NCBI RefSeq assembly: GCF_001642325.1
Contig: NZ_LSFI01000010.1
Coordinates: 1 to 55,675 of the forward strand
Source of the DNA: Thermodesulfatator autotrophicus
GTDB lineage: Bacteria > Desulfobacterota > Thermodesulfobacteria > Thermodesulfobacteriales > Thermodesulfatatoraceae
Direction of reading: 5' to 3'
Length of the DNA: 55,675 nucleotides
Shown: piece after piece, positions 17,251 through 25,433 of the stretch
Layout: every line of letters begins with the position of its first letter
How positions within the stretch are numbered: the stretch's first letter is position 1
The notes under the pieces: model-generated
Told to the model about the DNA's origin: nothing
What the model saw: the letters and a program-made list of their open reading frames with translations, nothing else
The model's database searches: none
Position numbers and translations under genes: made by a program

Positions 17251-18154
17251 ACATCCTGTTTTTCTACCCTTTAGTGAAGAACAACTATTATTACATTTCG
17301 CTGATGTTAACATAAATGGTAAATGTCAGAAGAATATTAAGCACCTGGAATACTATAAACGCAGTATCAAAAGATATGACGAATTTTTAAAGAAAGATAT
17401 TGATAGAAAGGGAAAGCCGTTAAATGAAATAAAACTTCCCTGTCAGATAGAAAAAGATGAAAGGTTTTGGATTGCAAATTGCATGATGAATATTTTTTAC
17501 AGTAATACAAGAAGTCAAGAGCTTATAAGTCTTTTCAGTAAAGCTTATGGGGAAATACCTCCCTTTAAAGAAGAAAATACCTGGGAAGAATGTTTTGAGG
17601 GTGAGCTTTACCTGTTTTTTGAAGTTAATTTACCCTCTCCCCCGGCCTACAAAAAGTGGCTTAAAGAAAACTTAGAACAAAGACAAATTATTACTTATAT
17701 TCTTGATAGTGCGGTAGGCAAAAAAAATCTTGAAGGGGCGACTAATATAGATGCTATGATTTTAAATGCTAATAATGGTTTTGCTGTCATTATTGAAGCA
17801 AAAGTATTATCTGATATATCTTGTCAGACTACTTTTGATGCTTTACGTAACCAGATTGCTAGAATTATTGATGTTATGTTAGAAAAAAATGATAATCTAT
17901 GTTGTCCCTTAAACAAAAGAAATCCTAAAAAGACATTATTTTTACTTATTACCCCCAAAATTTTCAAAAATAATCCTACTAGCCGTTTATACGGCTACAA
18001 ATTAACTGAGTACAAAAACAGATTAGATACTTTGTTAAATGAGTTTCCATATAGAGATAGCCAAGAGATAAAAAAACTACCTGATAAACTTGGCTGGCTT
18101 ACCTGGGAAGACTTTAATGAAGTAAACCAAAATTGTTGTCCTTGGCTAAATTAG
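17246..18154 (+). CDS. Inserted PD-(D/E)XK-nuclease-like protein between pheS and pheT
   Basis: 302 residues, starting at the ATG that overlaps the pheS stop. It is not part of the normal pheS-pheT operon. The middle contains NIDAMILNANNGFAVIIEAK (about residues 172-191): an Asp, a beta-hairpin-like spacing and an E-x-K triad partner, followed by a helix with QIARIIDVMLE. This is the layout of PD-(D/E)XK nucleases. The rest (KHLEYYKRSIKRYDEF, LGWLTWEDFNE) I do not recognise. Base composition is clearly more A+T-rich than pheS and pheT, which suggests acquisition. Flanked by an exact 18-bp direct repeat. It could be a solitary homing-type or restriction-like nuclease; the activity is inference only. 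Confidence 0.65.
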   Translation: MLHPVFLPFSEEQLLLHFADVNINGKCQKNIKHLEYYKRSIKRYDEFLKKDIDRKGKPLNEIKLPCQIEKDERFWIANCMMNIFYSNTRSQELISLFSKAYGEIPPFKEENTWEECFEGELYLFFEVNLPSPPAYKKWLKENLEQRQIITYILDSAVGKKNLEGATNIDAMILNANNGFAVIIEAKVLSDISCQTTFDALRNQIARIIDVMLEKNDNLCCPLNKRNPKKTLFLLITPKIFKNNPTSRLYGYKLTEYKNRLDTLLNEFPYRDSQEIKKLPDKLGWLTWEDFNEVNQNCCPWLN

Positions 18155-18245
18155 CATTTTATGCTTCTCTTTAGAAAGAATTGTTTTTTTAAGAGATTTG
18201 TGCAAGAGATTTCTATAAAAGAATTAACTCATTGGAGCAGTTCTG
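18155..18245. other. Tail of the inserted segment before pheT
   Basis: A+T-rich 91 bases between the inserted gene and pheT. A weak hairpin (TCTTTAGAAAGA region near 18169-18180) followed by seven T (18183-18190) might act as a terminator, which would make the insertion partly polar on pheT. The last 13 bases before the pheT ATG belong to the right copy of the direct repeat. Confidence 0.35.
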
Positions 18246-18250
18246 ATGCT
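18233..18250 (+). repeat. Right copy of 18-bp direct repeat
   Basis: TGGAGCAGTTCTGATGCT again, identical to 17233-17250. Here it supplies a non-coding copy of the pheS end and the ATG of pheT. Removing 1,000 bases between the copies would restore a TGATG pheS-pheT overlap. Confidence 0.9.
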
Positions 18251-20648
18251 GGTACCATATAACTGGCTCAAAGAATGGGTAAAGGTATCTCTTTCTCCGA
18301 AAGAACTGGCTGAGCGCCTTACGTTGACTGGCCTTGAGGTTGAAGGTGTTTATAACGCCTATGAAGACCTTGAGGATGTAAAAATAGTAAAGATTGTAGC
18401 GGTAAAGCCTCATCCTCAGGCGGATAAGCTTGCCGTCTGTCAGGTTTCTGATGGTGCGCAGGAATATCAGGTGGTTTGTGGGGCGCCCAATGTAAGGGTA
18501 GGGCTTAAGACGGCTTTTGCCCCGCCAGGAGTTATACTTTTTACTGGTAATAAGGTTTCACCAGCAGAAATTAGAGGTGTGTCTTCTCAAGGCGTGCTTT
18601 GTTCAGCTTACGAATTAGGTATAAGTGGTGACCATTCCGGGATAATAGAGCTGGCGGAAGATGCTCCCCTGGGCCAGTCAGTGGTAAAGTTTTTAGGTTT
18701 AGATGAACCGATACTTGAAGTAGCTGTCACTCCTAACAGGGGAGATTGTCTTTCCATCCTGGGTCTTGCGCGCGAAGTGGCTGCTCTTTGTGAGACCACT
18801 TTTAAAAAGCCTGAACTTCCCAGGCTTCCTTTAGGAGAGGAAATTTTTTTAGAAACAAATGTTATCATAGAGGTTCCTGAGCTTTGCTATCGCTATGCAG
18901 GCCGCCTTATTAAAAATGTAGAAGTTAAAGAAAGCCCTTTTGAGATCCAGAAAAAGCTCTGGCTCTGTGGCCTGCGCCCTATCAACAATGTGGTTGATGT
19001 TACCAACTACGTTCTTCTTGAGCGTGGCCAGCCCCTTCACGCCTTTGACTTTGACCTGCTTGAAGGCCGAAGAATAATCGTGCGTCTGGCCCGCGAGGGA
19101 GAAAAAATTCTTACTCTTGATGGCGTAGAGCGCAAGCTTGACTCTAAGACCATGGTGATAGCCGATGCGGTAAGGCCGGTTGCCATTGCTGGTATTATGG
19201 GAGGCGAAGAAACAGCAGTTACGGAAAAGACGAAAAACGTTTTCCTTGAGGCTGCCTGGTTTAATCCCTCAAGCATAAGGCTTACCAGCCAGCGCTTAAG
19301 GCTTTCTTCTGATAGCTCTTATCGTTTTGAAAGAGGCATTGACCCTGAAGGTGTTATTCCTGGGCTTGAACAGGCCGCCCAGATGATAAAAGAATTTACC
19401 GGAGGAGAGATAATCTCTGGGCGGATAGACGAATATCCCAAACCTTATGTACCTAGAGAAATCAGTCTTTCTCAAAAGAAGCTAAGCCTTTACTTAAAAA
19501 TAGACCTTGAGCCCGAAAAAGTAACTCATATCCTTGAAAGAGTGCAGGTTAAGGTTGAAAAGGGTATAGACGGCTTTATTTGCACACCACCTTCCTATCG
19601 GCATGATATAGCGCTTCCTGAAGACCTTATTGAAGAAGTGGCAAGACTTTACGGTTATGACCGTCTGCCGGTAAGTGTGCCCAAAGCTGAAATTGCCGGG
19701 AAGCCCCCCAGTAAATTTGAAAAGGTGGCTGCCAAGACCCGCTATTTTATGACAGCTTTAGGGCTTTATGAAGTGATAAACTATAGTTTTATTTCGCCAA
19801 AATTTTTAGAACTTCTTGGCTTTTCTTCTGAAGACCCACGGGCTAATCCCCTGAAGTTGGCCAATCCCCTTTCAGAAGAGCAGTCTGTGATGAGAACCAC
19901 TCTGGTTCCAGGCCTCTTGCAAACAGCCCAAACAAATATTTTTAGGGAGCACCCTACGGTAAAAGTGTTTGAGCTTGGGCGGGTATTTTTCCCTAAAGAA
20001 GGCTCTTCTTTACCAGATGAAAAGTATCGCCTGGCGGGAGTGCTAACAGGAGAAGCATCACCTCTTTCCTGCTTTCGCTCTGAGAGGAAGTTTGACATTT
20101 TTGATGTGAAAGGGATTCTTGAAACTTTCTTTAATGAGCTGGGGCTAAAGGGAGTGTCTTTTAAGCCAGGGAGTGAAGAACCTTTTCTTTGGCCAGCCCT
20201 TAGTCTTACGGTTAAACTCTCCGATAAGAACATCGGCTTTTTAGGGGCCTTGCGTCCTGGCATTCTTGAGAAGCTAGATATCTCTCAAGAGATTTTTCTC
20301 TTTGAGCTTGACTTTGATGTGCTTATTGAGAAGGCCTCTTTTGAGAAAAAGTTTGTCCCTCTACCCAAGTTTCCCGCTACCAGCCGGGACCTGGCCTTAC
20401 TTTTGCCTGACGGAGTCCCGGTAGCCGAGATTCTTGCTTTTGTGGCTGATAAGGAGATCCCCTATCTTGAAAAGGTCTCCGTGATAGACGTTTACAAGGG
20501 TAAAGGCATTCCTGAGGGGAAAAAGAGCCTCACCCTTCGTTTTGTTTACAGGGCCTCATCGCGCACCCTTACCGATGAGGAAGTAAACGAAATTCAGGAA
20601 AAAGTCACTCAAGATATTTTAAAACAGTTTCAGGCAACTCTAAGATGA
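18246..20648 (+). CDS. pheT: Phenylalanyl-tRNA synthetase beta subunit
   Basis: 800 residues, full length. The tRNA-binding EMAP-like domain (about 40-150: KIVAVKPHPQADKLAVC, VVCGAPNVRVGLK), the B3/B4 editing domain (about 215-380), the B5 domain and a class II-like core (about 480-690), and a C-terminal ferredoxin-like anticodon domain (KFPATSRDLALLLPDG to the end) are all visible. With PheS it forms an alpha2beta2 enzyme. In the ancestral arrangement its ATG would overlap the pheS stop; now about 1 kb separates them. It overlaps ihfA by 4 bases. Confidence 0.97.
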   Translation: MLVPYNWLKEWVKVSLSPKELAERLTLTGLEVEGVYNAYEDLEDVKIVKIVAVKPHPQADKLAVCQVSDGAQEYQVVCGAPNVRVGLKTAFAPPGVILFTGNKVSPAEIRGVSSQGVLCSAYELGISGDHSGIIELAEDAPLGQSVVKFLGLDEPILEVAVTPNRGDCLSILGLAREVAALCETTFKKPELPRLPLGEEIFLETNVIIEVPELCYRYAGRLIKNVEVKESPFEIQKKLWLCGLRPINNVVDVTNYVLLERGQPLHAFDFDLLEGRRIIVRLAREGEKILTLDGVERKLDSKTMVIADAVRPVAIAGIMGGEETAVTEKTKNVFLEAAWFNPSSIRLTSQRLRLSSDSSYRFERGIDPEGVIPGLEQAAQMIKEFTGGEIISGRIDEYPKPYVPREISLSQKKLSLYLKIDLEPEKVTHILERVQVKVEKGIDGFICTPPSYRHDIALPEDLIEEVARLYGYDRLPVSVPKAEIAGKPPSKFEKVAAKTRYFMTALGLYEVINYSFISPKFLELLGFSSEDPRANPLKLANPLSEEQSVMRTTLVPGLLQTAQTNIFREHPTVKVFELGRVFFPKEGSSLPDEKYRLAGVLTGEASPLSCFRSERKFDIFDVKGILETFFNELGLKGVSFKPGSEEPFLWPALSLTVKLSDKNIGFLGALRPGILEKLDISQEIFLFELDFDVLIEKASFEKKFVPLPKFPATSRDLALLLPDGVPVAEILAFVADKEIPYLEKVSVIDVYKGKGIPEGKKSLTLRFVYRASSRTLTDEEVNEIQEKVTQDILKQFQATLR

Positions 20649-20929
20649 CAGTTACCAAGAAAGACCTGGCTTTATACCTGCACGAAAACCTTGGTTTTTC
20701 TGTTCGCAGTATGGGGCAGGTGGTGGATAAATTATTTGAAGAAATGAAACTTGCCCTTGAACGCGGAGAAAAAGTAAAAATAGTAAAATTTGGCCAGTTT
20801 ACGCCTTACAAACGGCCTACGCGTAAGGGAGTAAACCCTAAAGACGGAGCACCCATACTGATTGAAGGGAAAAAGACGGTAGTTTTTTACCCCAGCAGCA
20901 CCCTTAAAAAACTCATAAATGAAGAATGA
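20645..20929 (+). CDS. ihfA: Integration host factor alpha / HU-family DNA-bending protein
   Basis: 94 residues of the HU/IHF family: helical N-terminus, then KVKIVKFGQFTPYKRPTRKG and NPKDGAPILIEGKKTVVFYP forming the beta-arms that bend DNA. The position right after pheT matches ihfA in many proteobacteria, so the alpha subunit is favoured over HU. IHF often assists sigma54 promoters, and two sigma54 activators are encoded in this window. It overlaps merR by about 11 bases. Confidence 0.88.
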   Translation: MTVTKKDLALYLHENLGFSVRSMGQVVDKLFEEMKLALERGEKVKIVKFGQFTPYKRPTRKGVNPKDGAPILIEGKKTVVFYPSSTLKKLINEE

Positions 20930-21254
20930 AAAGGCAGTTAAAGGTAAGCGTTACTATACCATTGGCGAGGTAGCCCGCCTTTTAGACCTTGAGCCCCATG
21001 TCTTGCGCTTCTGGGAAAAAGAATTCAAACGCTATATAAAACCTTTTCGTTTAGCTGGCCGCAGGCTTTACCCTCCAGAGCAGGTAGAGGTTTTTAAGAA
21101 AATAAAAACTTTGCTTTACGATGAAGGTTATACTATCGCGGGAGCTAAAAAAAGGCTTTCTTCTAAAAAAGACTCTAACGAAGAGCTCAGGAAAGTTTTA
21201 GCTGAAGTTAGAAATGAGTTGATTTGTTTATATAAACTTTTAGACAAATCCTGA
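20919..21254 (+). CDS. MerR-family transcriptional regulator
   Basis: 111 residues. The N-terminal winged-helix signature YYTIGEVARLLDLEPHVLRF and WEKEF is typical of MerR proteins, followed by RRLYPPEQVEVFKKIKTLLY and a short coiled-coil tail. There is no effector-binding domain and no metal-binding cysteine cluster, so the inducer is unknown. An ihfA-merR pair after pheST is a recurring arrangement in proteobacteria-like genomes. Confidence 0.88.
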   Translation: MKNEKAVKGKRYYTIGEVARLLDLEPHVLRFWEKEFKRYIKPFRLAGRRLYPPEQVEVFKKIKTLLYDEGYTIAGAKKRLSSKKDSNEELRKVLAEVRNELICLYKLLDKS

Positions 21255-21317
21255 CCTTACGCTTGTCCTTTTTAAAAAGGTGTTTATTTTCTTCAAAAAA
21301 TAGAAAGGAGTCCGGAA

Positions 21318-22040
21318 ATGAAAGTCATATTTGCTATTGGGAGACCTATTCGCTTGTCTGCCGGTTTTTTGGAGCCAGAGGAAAAAGGCGAACTTCTTAT
21401 GAAAGAAGAAGTTGACCTTGATGAAGGGGTTTCAGGAAAAAGCCTTTTTGATTTTAACGATTATTTTGAAGAATTTGGTATTGACTTTGATTCTTTAGAA
21501 GATTTTGAGGGAAAAGGTATTCTGGGGTTAGATATTGATATCTTGAAAAGACAGGCTGTTTATCTCCCTTTCAGGCTCCCTAAAAAAGGAGATTTATTGT
21601 TATTTAAGCGTTTTTTGATAAGTGACGAAGAATTTGGAGCCAAATTTATTTTCCCTTACGAGGACGTGGAAACTTCTAGATTGATTCCTCTGGTTTTTGA
21701 TTTTGGAGATTTCTGCGGAGCAGAGAGCTTATTGGTGGGTTTTTTCTATGTTAAAGATGGGGAAAACCTCGATAGCGTACGTGAGTTTTTAAATGTAGAA
21801 CTTAAAAAAGTTCCTAGAGGTAAAGAGCCTTTGTTTTTAAAAGAGTTAGAAGCAGCTTTAACTGAAGGGAGGATTCCATTTGGCTCAAAGATTCCGGGTA
21901 GCTTATCTTTTCACCCCGCGGTTCCTCTTGAAGCAGAATTTGAAGAACACTATGAAGCCTTGATTGTGGAAAACAGAAGAGAAGAGATTGAATGCTATTC
22001 TCTTGAAATTAAGACTGAAAGAGAAATCATAGAAGTTTAA
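21318..22040 (+). CDS. Uncharacterised acidic protein
   Basis: 240 residues that I do not recognise. ATG 21318 follows AAAGGAG. The protein is strongly acidic, with many Asp/Glu/Phe clusters (FDFNDYFEEFGIDFDSLEDF), no signal peptide, no membrane helix and only two cysteines (about 135 and 227). It starts with a beta-strand-like MKVIFAIGRPIRL and is likely soluble and cytoplasmic. It stands alone between merR and a dispersed repeat, separated from merR by 63 bases with no clear terminator. The reading frame looks real from its ribosome site and codon use like its neighbours. Confidence 0.6.
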   Translation: MKVIFAIGRPIRLSAGFLEPEEKGELLMKEEVDLDEGVSGKSLFDFNDYFEEFGIDFDSLEDFEGKGILGLDIDILKRQAVYLPFRLPKKGDLLLFKRFLISDEEFGAKFIFPYEDVETSRLIPLVFDFGDFCGAESLLVGFFYVKDGENLDSVREFLNVELKKVPRGKEPLFLKELEAALTEGRIPFGSKIPGSLSFHPAVPLEAEFEEHYEALIVENRREEIECYSLEIKTEREIIEV

Positions 22041-22050
22041 TTGTTTTTTA

Positions 22051-22240
22051 TGAGACCTTTTGCAAATTCTAAAACATCATATTGAGAACGCCACGGCGAA
22101 CGTGACGGCTCGCAAGAGAGTTTGCTTCGCTTAACCTGAGATTGCTTCGGCCTTTGACGGGGCCTTGCAATGACAGGGTAAAAGAAGAGGCTCGCATGAT
22201 AAGCTCATTTGTCACTGCGAGGAGATCCCTCGTTTCACAT
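22051..22240. repeat. Dispersed intergenic repeat, copy 1
   Basis: Begins TGAGACCTTTTGCAAATTCT, continues with CGCCACGGCGAACGTG and then GATTGCTTCGGCC...GGCCTTGCAATGACA, a palindromic block of the widespread GTCATTGCGAGG / GAAGCAATC type. The first 65 bases match, inverted, the segment 45200-45263, so this is a mobile or amplified non-coding unit. No reading frame. The remaining bases to 22299 are A+T-rich with nothing recognised. Confidence 0.65.
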
Positions 22241-22299
22241 TTCGTTAAAAATTAAAAAATTTTAAAAAAAGCCGAAAATTAATTCTTTAAGGAGCTAAT

Positions 22300-22316
22300 T
22301 ATATTAAATTAATATA
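22300..22316. promoter_or_regulatory. Perfect 17-bp palindrome, operator candidate
   Basis: TATATTAA-A-TTAATATA, exact dyad symmetry, eight bases upstream of a -35 box. The position suits an activator or repressor site controlling the cytochrome at 22383. It is A+T-only, so chance is not excluded. Confidence 0.45.
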
Positions 22317-22324
22317 GATTTTTC

Positions 22325-22352
22325 TTGACTATAAAATATTTCTGGATATATC
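22325..22352 (+). promoter_or_regulatory. Sigma70-type promoter of the selenocysteine cytochrome
   Basis: TTGACT (22325-22330), 16-base spacer, TATATC (22347-22352), with the start codon 30 bases downstream behind GGGAGGGAG. Confidence 0.5.
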
Positions 22353-22382
22353 CTACCAAAAAAGTATAAAGGGAGGGAGAAA

Positions 22383-23588
22383 ATGAAAATTTGGCTTTTC
22401 TGTTTTGTTCTTTTATGGACTTTTCCGATTTGGGCGTCAGAAGAGGAACTTCGCTTTCCATCTAAGCCTATAGACGACTTACAAACTTTTATTAAAACTT
22501 ACAGTTCTGAACGATGTGCTGACTGTCACGAAGATGTTTATAAGCAGTGGAAAGAATCTTATCATTCGCGTTCAATGGTTTCTTCTATCAAAGGTATAAC
22601 AAATTTTTTTCTGGTAGGTGTCCCCAAAGAGTGGGAAAAAGAGCTTACAAAAAAAGAGATTTTGAAATGTCTGGATTGTCATTTGCCTCAGATTAAGTAT
22701 GCCACCGAGAGGCTGGCAATAGAAATAGCTGAACTTATGATTACAGCTAGAAAGGCCAAAGGGGCTGAAAAAGAAAAGGCCATAGCTACCTTATCCAAAC
22801 TGAATCTTTCGTGTTACGGATGTCATAATATTAAAGTAGCCAGTTCTGCTCCAGGGATTACAGGAGAAATAGACCCTAATGTTATTTATACCGCTAACGA
22901 AGATGTAGAGGCTGAACATGAAACTGATTATCATCCAGCGCTTAAACGGTCAGTTTTTTGTATGCAGTGTCACGGTGTTTACCATGCCCCTGATGGTGAA
23001 AGTATTTATTGTAATACCCTTTCCAGAAGCTATGCTGACAACTATTTAGGCCAGGGTGGTCGTAAAAGTTGTCAAGAGTGTCATATGTATCAAAAGAATC
23101 GTGGGCACCGCATGCCAGGTGGTCATGACTTGGAAATCGTAAAAGAGGGTATAGAGCTTCAAGCAGAGATACAGGGTTTCCGCTACGGTGTTGGTAAATG
23201 GGTGCCAGCTGTTAACGTAGAGGCCTTCTTAACCAACAAAGCCGGCCATCGTGTTCCTGATGGCTGACTCTGGTCTGGCAAGGTGGTCCTGGAAGTGATC
23301 GCCAAAGATATGGATTCTGGCAAAGTTCTTCACCAGGAAAAACGTAACTATTTTGAAATAGGCTTAGATTTAGACGGCTTTATGAGATATGGTGCCTGGC
23401 AAATAAAAGAAATCATAGACTTGACTCTTCAACCCCTAAAAACTCAACATGAAAGATTCTTCTTTACACTGGATAAAGGTGTTAACAAAGCAGAGATAGA
23501 GGTAAATGTTTATTATTATATCAGTGGAAAAAAGGGAGACCTTATCCATCAAGCAAAGAAAGTGATTGTTTTCCCAGAGTTAGAATAA
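22383..23588 (+). CDS. Five-haem cytochrome c read through in-frame TGA (probable selenoprotein)
   Basis: 401 residues counting codon 295 (TGA, 23265-23267) as selenocysteine. A signal peptide (1-19) is followed by five haem motifs: CADCH, CLDCH, CYGCH, CMQCH and CQECH, giving a c554-like periplasmic multihaem protein. After the hemes comes VNVEAFLTNKAGHRVPDG, then the TGA, then LWSGKVVLEVIAKD and a beta-rich domain to 23588. The frame stays open 107 codons beyond the TGA with no break in domain logic: the GH.xP.G motif and the following VVLEV strand belong together in multihaem cytochromes of this kind. A modest hairpin (23274-23278 with 23289-23293, loop containing GGUGGU) follows the TGA. 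The organism uses Sec in FdhA. A nonsense mutation is the alternative. Electron partners unknown. Confidence 0.75.
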
Positions 23589-23591
23589 ATG

Positions 23592-23621
23592 AAAGGCGGC
23601 AGGCTTTGAGCCTGCCGCTTT
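23592..23621. terminator. Bidirectional terminator between cytochrome and thi4
   Basis: GCGGCAGGCT (23596-23605) pairs perfectly with AGCCTGCCGC (23609-23618) over a TTG loop, flanked by AAA and TTT on the two sides. It serves convergent genes on both strands. Confidence 0.85.
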
Positions 23622-23623
23622 GT

Positions 23624-24406
23624 TTACTGGCGCAAACGTTCGGCAATTAGCTGGGCTACCCGTTCTCCTGAAAGGAGCATTCCCCCAAAGATAGGCCCCA
23701 TGCGATAGGCACCAAAGGTTGCGTTAGCGGCCATCCCTGCCACAAAAACGCCAGGATAAACTTCTCGCGTATAATCAACCGTTAGGTTCTCAGCCACCTC
23801 TGCCCACATGGATTTTTCTCCCATGACTTTGCCTGTCTCCGTATTTAACTTGGCCCCAAGTTTTTTCTGCATTACCTGGAGGACGGCAGTTTCGTGCCCG
23901 GTGGCCTCTACCACGTATTTGGCTTTTACTGCCAGAGGGTCAACGTGGAGGCCGGCAATCTCTGTAGCGCTCCAGTTAAGCACCAGACCAACTACCCGAT
24001 TATCTCTTACCATTACATCTTCAACCATGATGAGGTTGAAGATTTTGGCTCCGGCCTGAACGCTCTTGGCGGCCAGGATACAGGCCACTTCCACCGCATC
24101 GGCAGTATAATATTCACCACCGTTCCAGGGTTCCGTTCGCACGCCTATTTCTTTCAAAAGACGGGCTCCTTCTTCCTGTACTACGATTTCGTTGAACATC
24201 ATGCCACCGCCCCAGATGCCACCGCCGATGCTTAAGCGCCTTTCAAAAACCGCCACCTTAAACCCCTCGCTAGCCAGCTTGTAAGCAGCCATAAGCCCAG
24301 AGGGGCCAGCTCCGACAACCGCAACGTCCATTTCTAAATAGTCAGTAAGTTTCTTGAAATAACGTTCAATAATTGCTCGGCTGATTTTGATTTCATCAAG
24401 AGCCAT
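23624..24406 (-). CDS. thi4: Thiazole synthase Thi4, sulfide-dependent type
   Basis: 260 residues. Thi4 makes the ADP-thiazole precursor of thiamine from NAD, glycine and sulfur. The FAD/NAD-type Rossmann motif VAVVGAGPSGLMAA, RLSIGGGIWGGGMMFNEIVV and the C-terminal GMAANATFGAYRMGPIFGGM are hallmarks. Where the fungal and plant suicide enzyme has a sacrificial Cys, this protein has His154 (AGLHVDPLAV), as in archaeal enzymes that use free sulfide catalytically, which fits a sulfidic anaerobe. It lies 61 bases downstream of nadC on the same strand, so an NAD-making and an NAD-using enzyme are probably co-transcribed. No TPP riboswitch is seen. Confidence 0.92.
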   Translation of the reverse strand: MALDEIKISRAIIERYFKKLTDYLEMDVAVVGAGPSGLMAAYKLASEGFKVAVFERRLSIGGGIWGGGMMFNEIVVQEEGARLLKEIGVRTEPWNGGEYYTADAVEVACILAAKSVQAGAKIFNLIMVEDVMVRDNRVVGLVLNWSATEIAGLHVDPLAVKAKYVVEATGHETAVLQVMQKKLGAKLNTETGKVMGEKSMWAEVAENLTVDYTREVYPGVFVAGMAANATFGAYRMGPIFGGMLLSGERVAQLIAERLRQ

Positions 24407-24467
24407 CTATGTTCCTCCTATTCTATAGTTTTTAAGTAGGATTACTTTAATAAAAAAATGGCGTCTA

Positions 24468-25334
24468 TCAAGAAAATACTTCCACAATTTTTAGATTTAA
24501 ATCTACTGCTGGGGCAGAATGAGTGAGTCTTCCAATTGAAATTATATCTACTCCGGTTTCAGCGATTTGGCGAACATTTTCGAGCCTTACTCCCCCTGAA
24601 GCCTCAAGTATAACTGAAGGATTTAGGCTGCGGGCCAATTTTACTGCTTCTTTAAGGGTTTTGAGATCCATATTATCAAGAAGCAGGGCCTGGGCCCCGG
24701 CTCCAATGGCTTCTTTAATTTCATTTAGATTGCTCACTTCCACTTCTATAAGGTAAACATGAGGCAAATATTCTTTGGCCCGTTTTATGGCCTCTTTTAC
24801 TGAACCGCAGGCCTTTATATGGTTGTCTTTTATTAAAACCCCGTCCGAAAGGCCAAAGCGGTGGTTTCGGCCACCGCCACAGAGAACTGCATACTTTTCA
24901 AGGACTCTAAAGCCAGGAAGAGTTTTTCTGGTGTCCACAATTTTTACCGGAAGCCCTTTTACTTTTTCCACAAATTTTTGGGTATAAGTGGCAATACCCG
25001 AGAGATGCTGGATAAAATTGAGGCAAACTCGTTCTCCTTTAAGGATAGAGGTAATTTTACCCCGGACTTCAGCAACAATTTCACCCTTTTTAACTTTTTC
25101 TCCATCCCGTTTTAAGGGAATAAAGACAAGGCCTGGGTCAACTTCTTCAAATACGAGCCTAGCCACAGGGAGGCCACAAATTATTAGCTCTTCTTTAGCC
25201 CGCACCCATCCTTTTCCCCTCTTACGTGGAGGAATAAGGGTGTCAGTGGTGACATCACCGTGCCCAAGGTCTTCTATAAGGGCATTTTTTATAAAATCTC
25301 TATAAAGCAAAGGATGAGGTGGCACAGGAAACAT
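24468..25334 (-). CDS. nadC: Quinolinate phosphoribosyltransferase
   Basis: 288 residues from ATG 25334, preceded by GACGGGGG; an upstream in-frame ATG at 25373 would add 13 residues but lacks a ribosome site. NadC converts quinolinate and PRPP to nicotinate mononucleotide. Signatures: EDLGHGDVTTDTLIP, FIQHLSGIATYTQKFVEKV, KIVDTRKTLPGFRVLEKYAV, LIKDNHI and LEASGGVRLENVRQIAETGV. Full length. Divergent from the NtrC-type regulator and upstream of thi4. Confidence 0.95.
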   Translation of the reverse strand: MFPVPPHPLLYRDFIKNALIEDLGHGDVTTDTLIPPRKRGKGWVRAKEELIICGLPVARLVFEEVDPGLVFIPLKRDGEKVKKGEIVAEVRGKITSILKGERVCLNFIQHLSGIATYTQKFVEKVKGLPVKIVDTRKTLPGFRVLEKYAVLCGGGRNHRFGLSDGVLIKDNHIKACGSVKEAIKRAKEYLPHVYLIEVEVSNLNEIKEAIGAGAQALLLDNMDLKTLKEAVKLARSLNPSVILEASGGVRLENVRQIAETGVDIISIGRLTHSAPAVDLNLKIVEVFS

Positions 25335-25366
25335 TTTACCCCCGTCAAATTTATGACAGAAAAAAA

Positions 25367-25395
25367 TTGACACTACTTACCTTTCAAAGTTATTT
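25367..25395 (+). promoter_or_regulatory. Putative promoter of the NtrC-type regulator
   Basis: Perfect TTGACA (25367-25372), a 17-base spacer, then TTATTT (25390-25395), a poor -10. The start codon at 25434 follows an AAAGAGGGG ribosome site. Confidence 0.45.
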
Positions 25396-25433
25396 TGTTT
25401 GAGAAGTTATGCAAGTCCAAAGAGGGGTTTTTT

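Noticed and set aside
23283..23588. A separate 101-codon gene after the cytochrome
   Set aside because: Same frame as the upstream cytochrome, separated only by the TGA, no ribosome site, and it continues the same domain.
24407..24467. TPP riboswitch before thi4
   Set aside because: Only 61 bases, without the conserved CUGAGA or ACCUGA elements.
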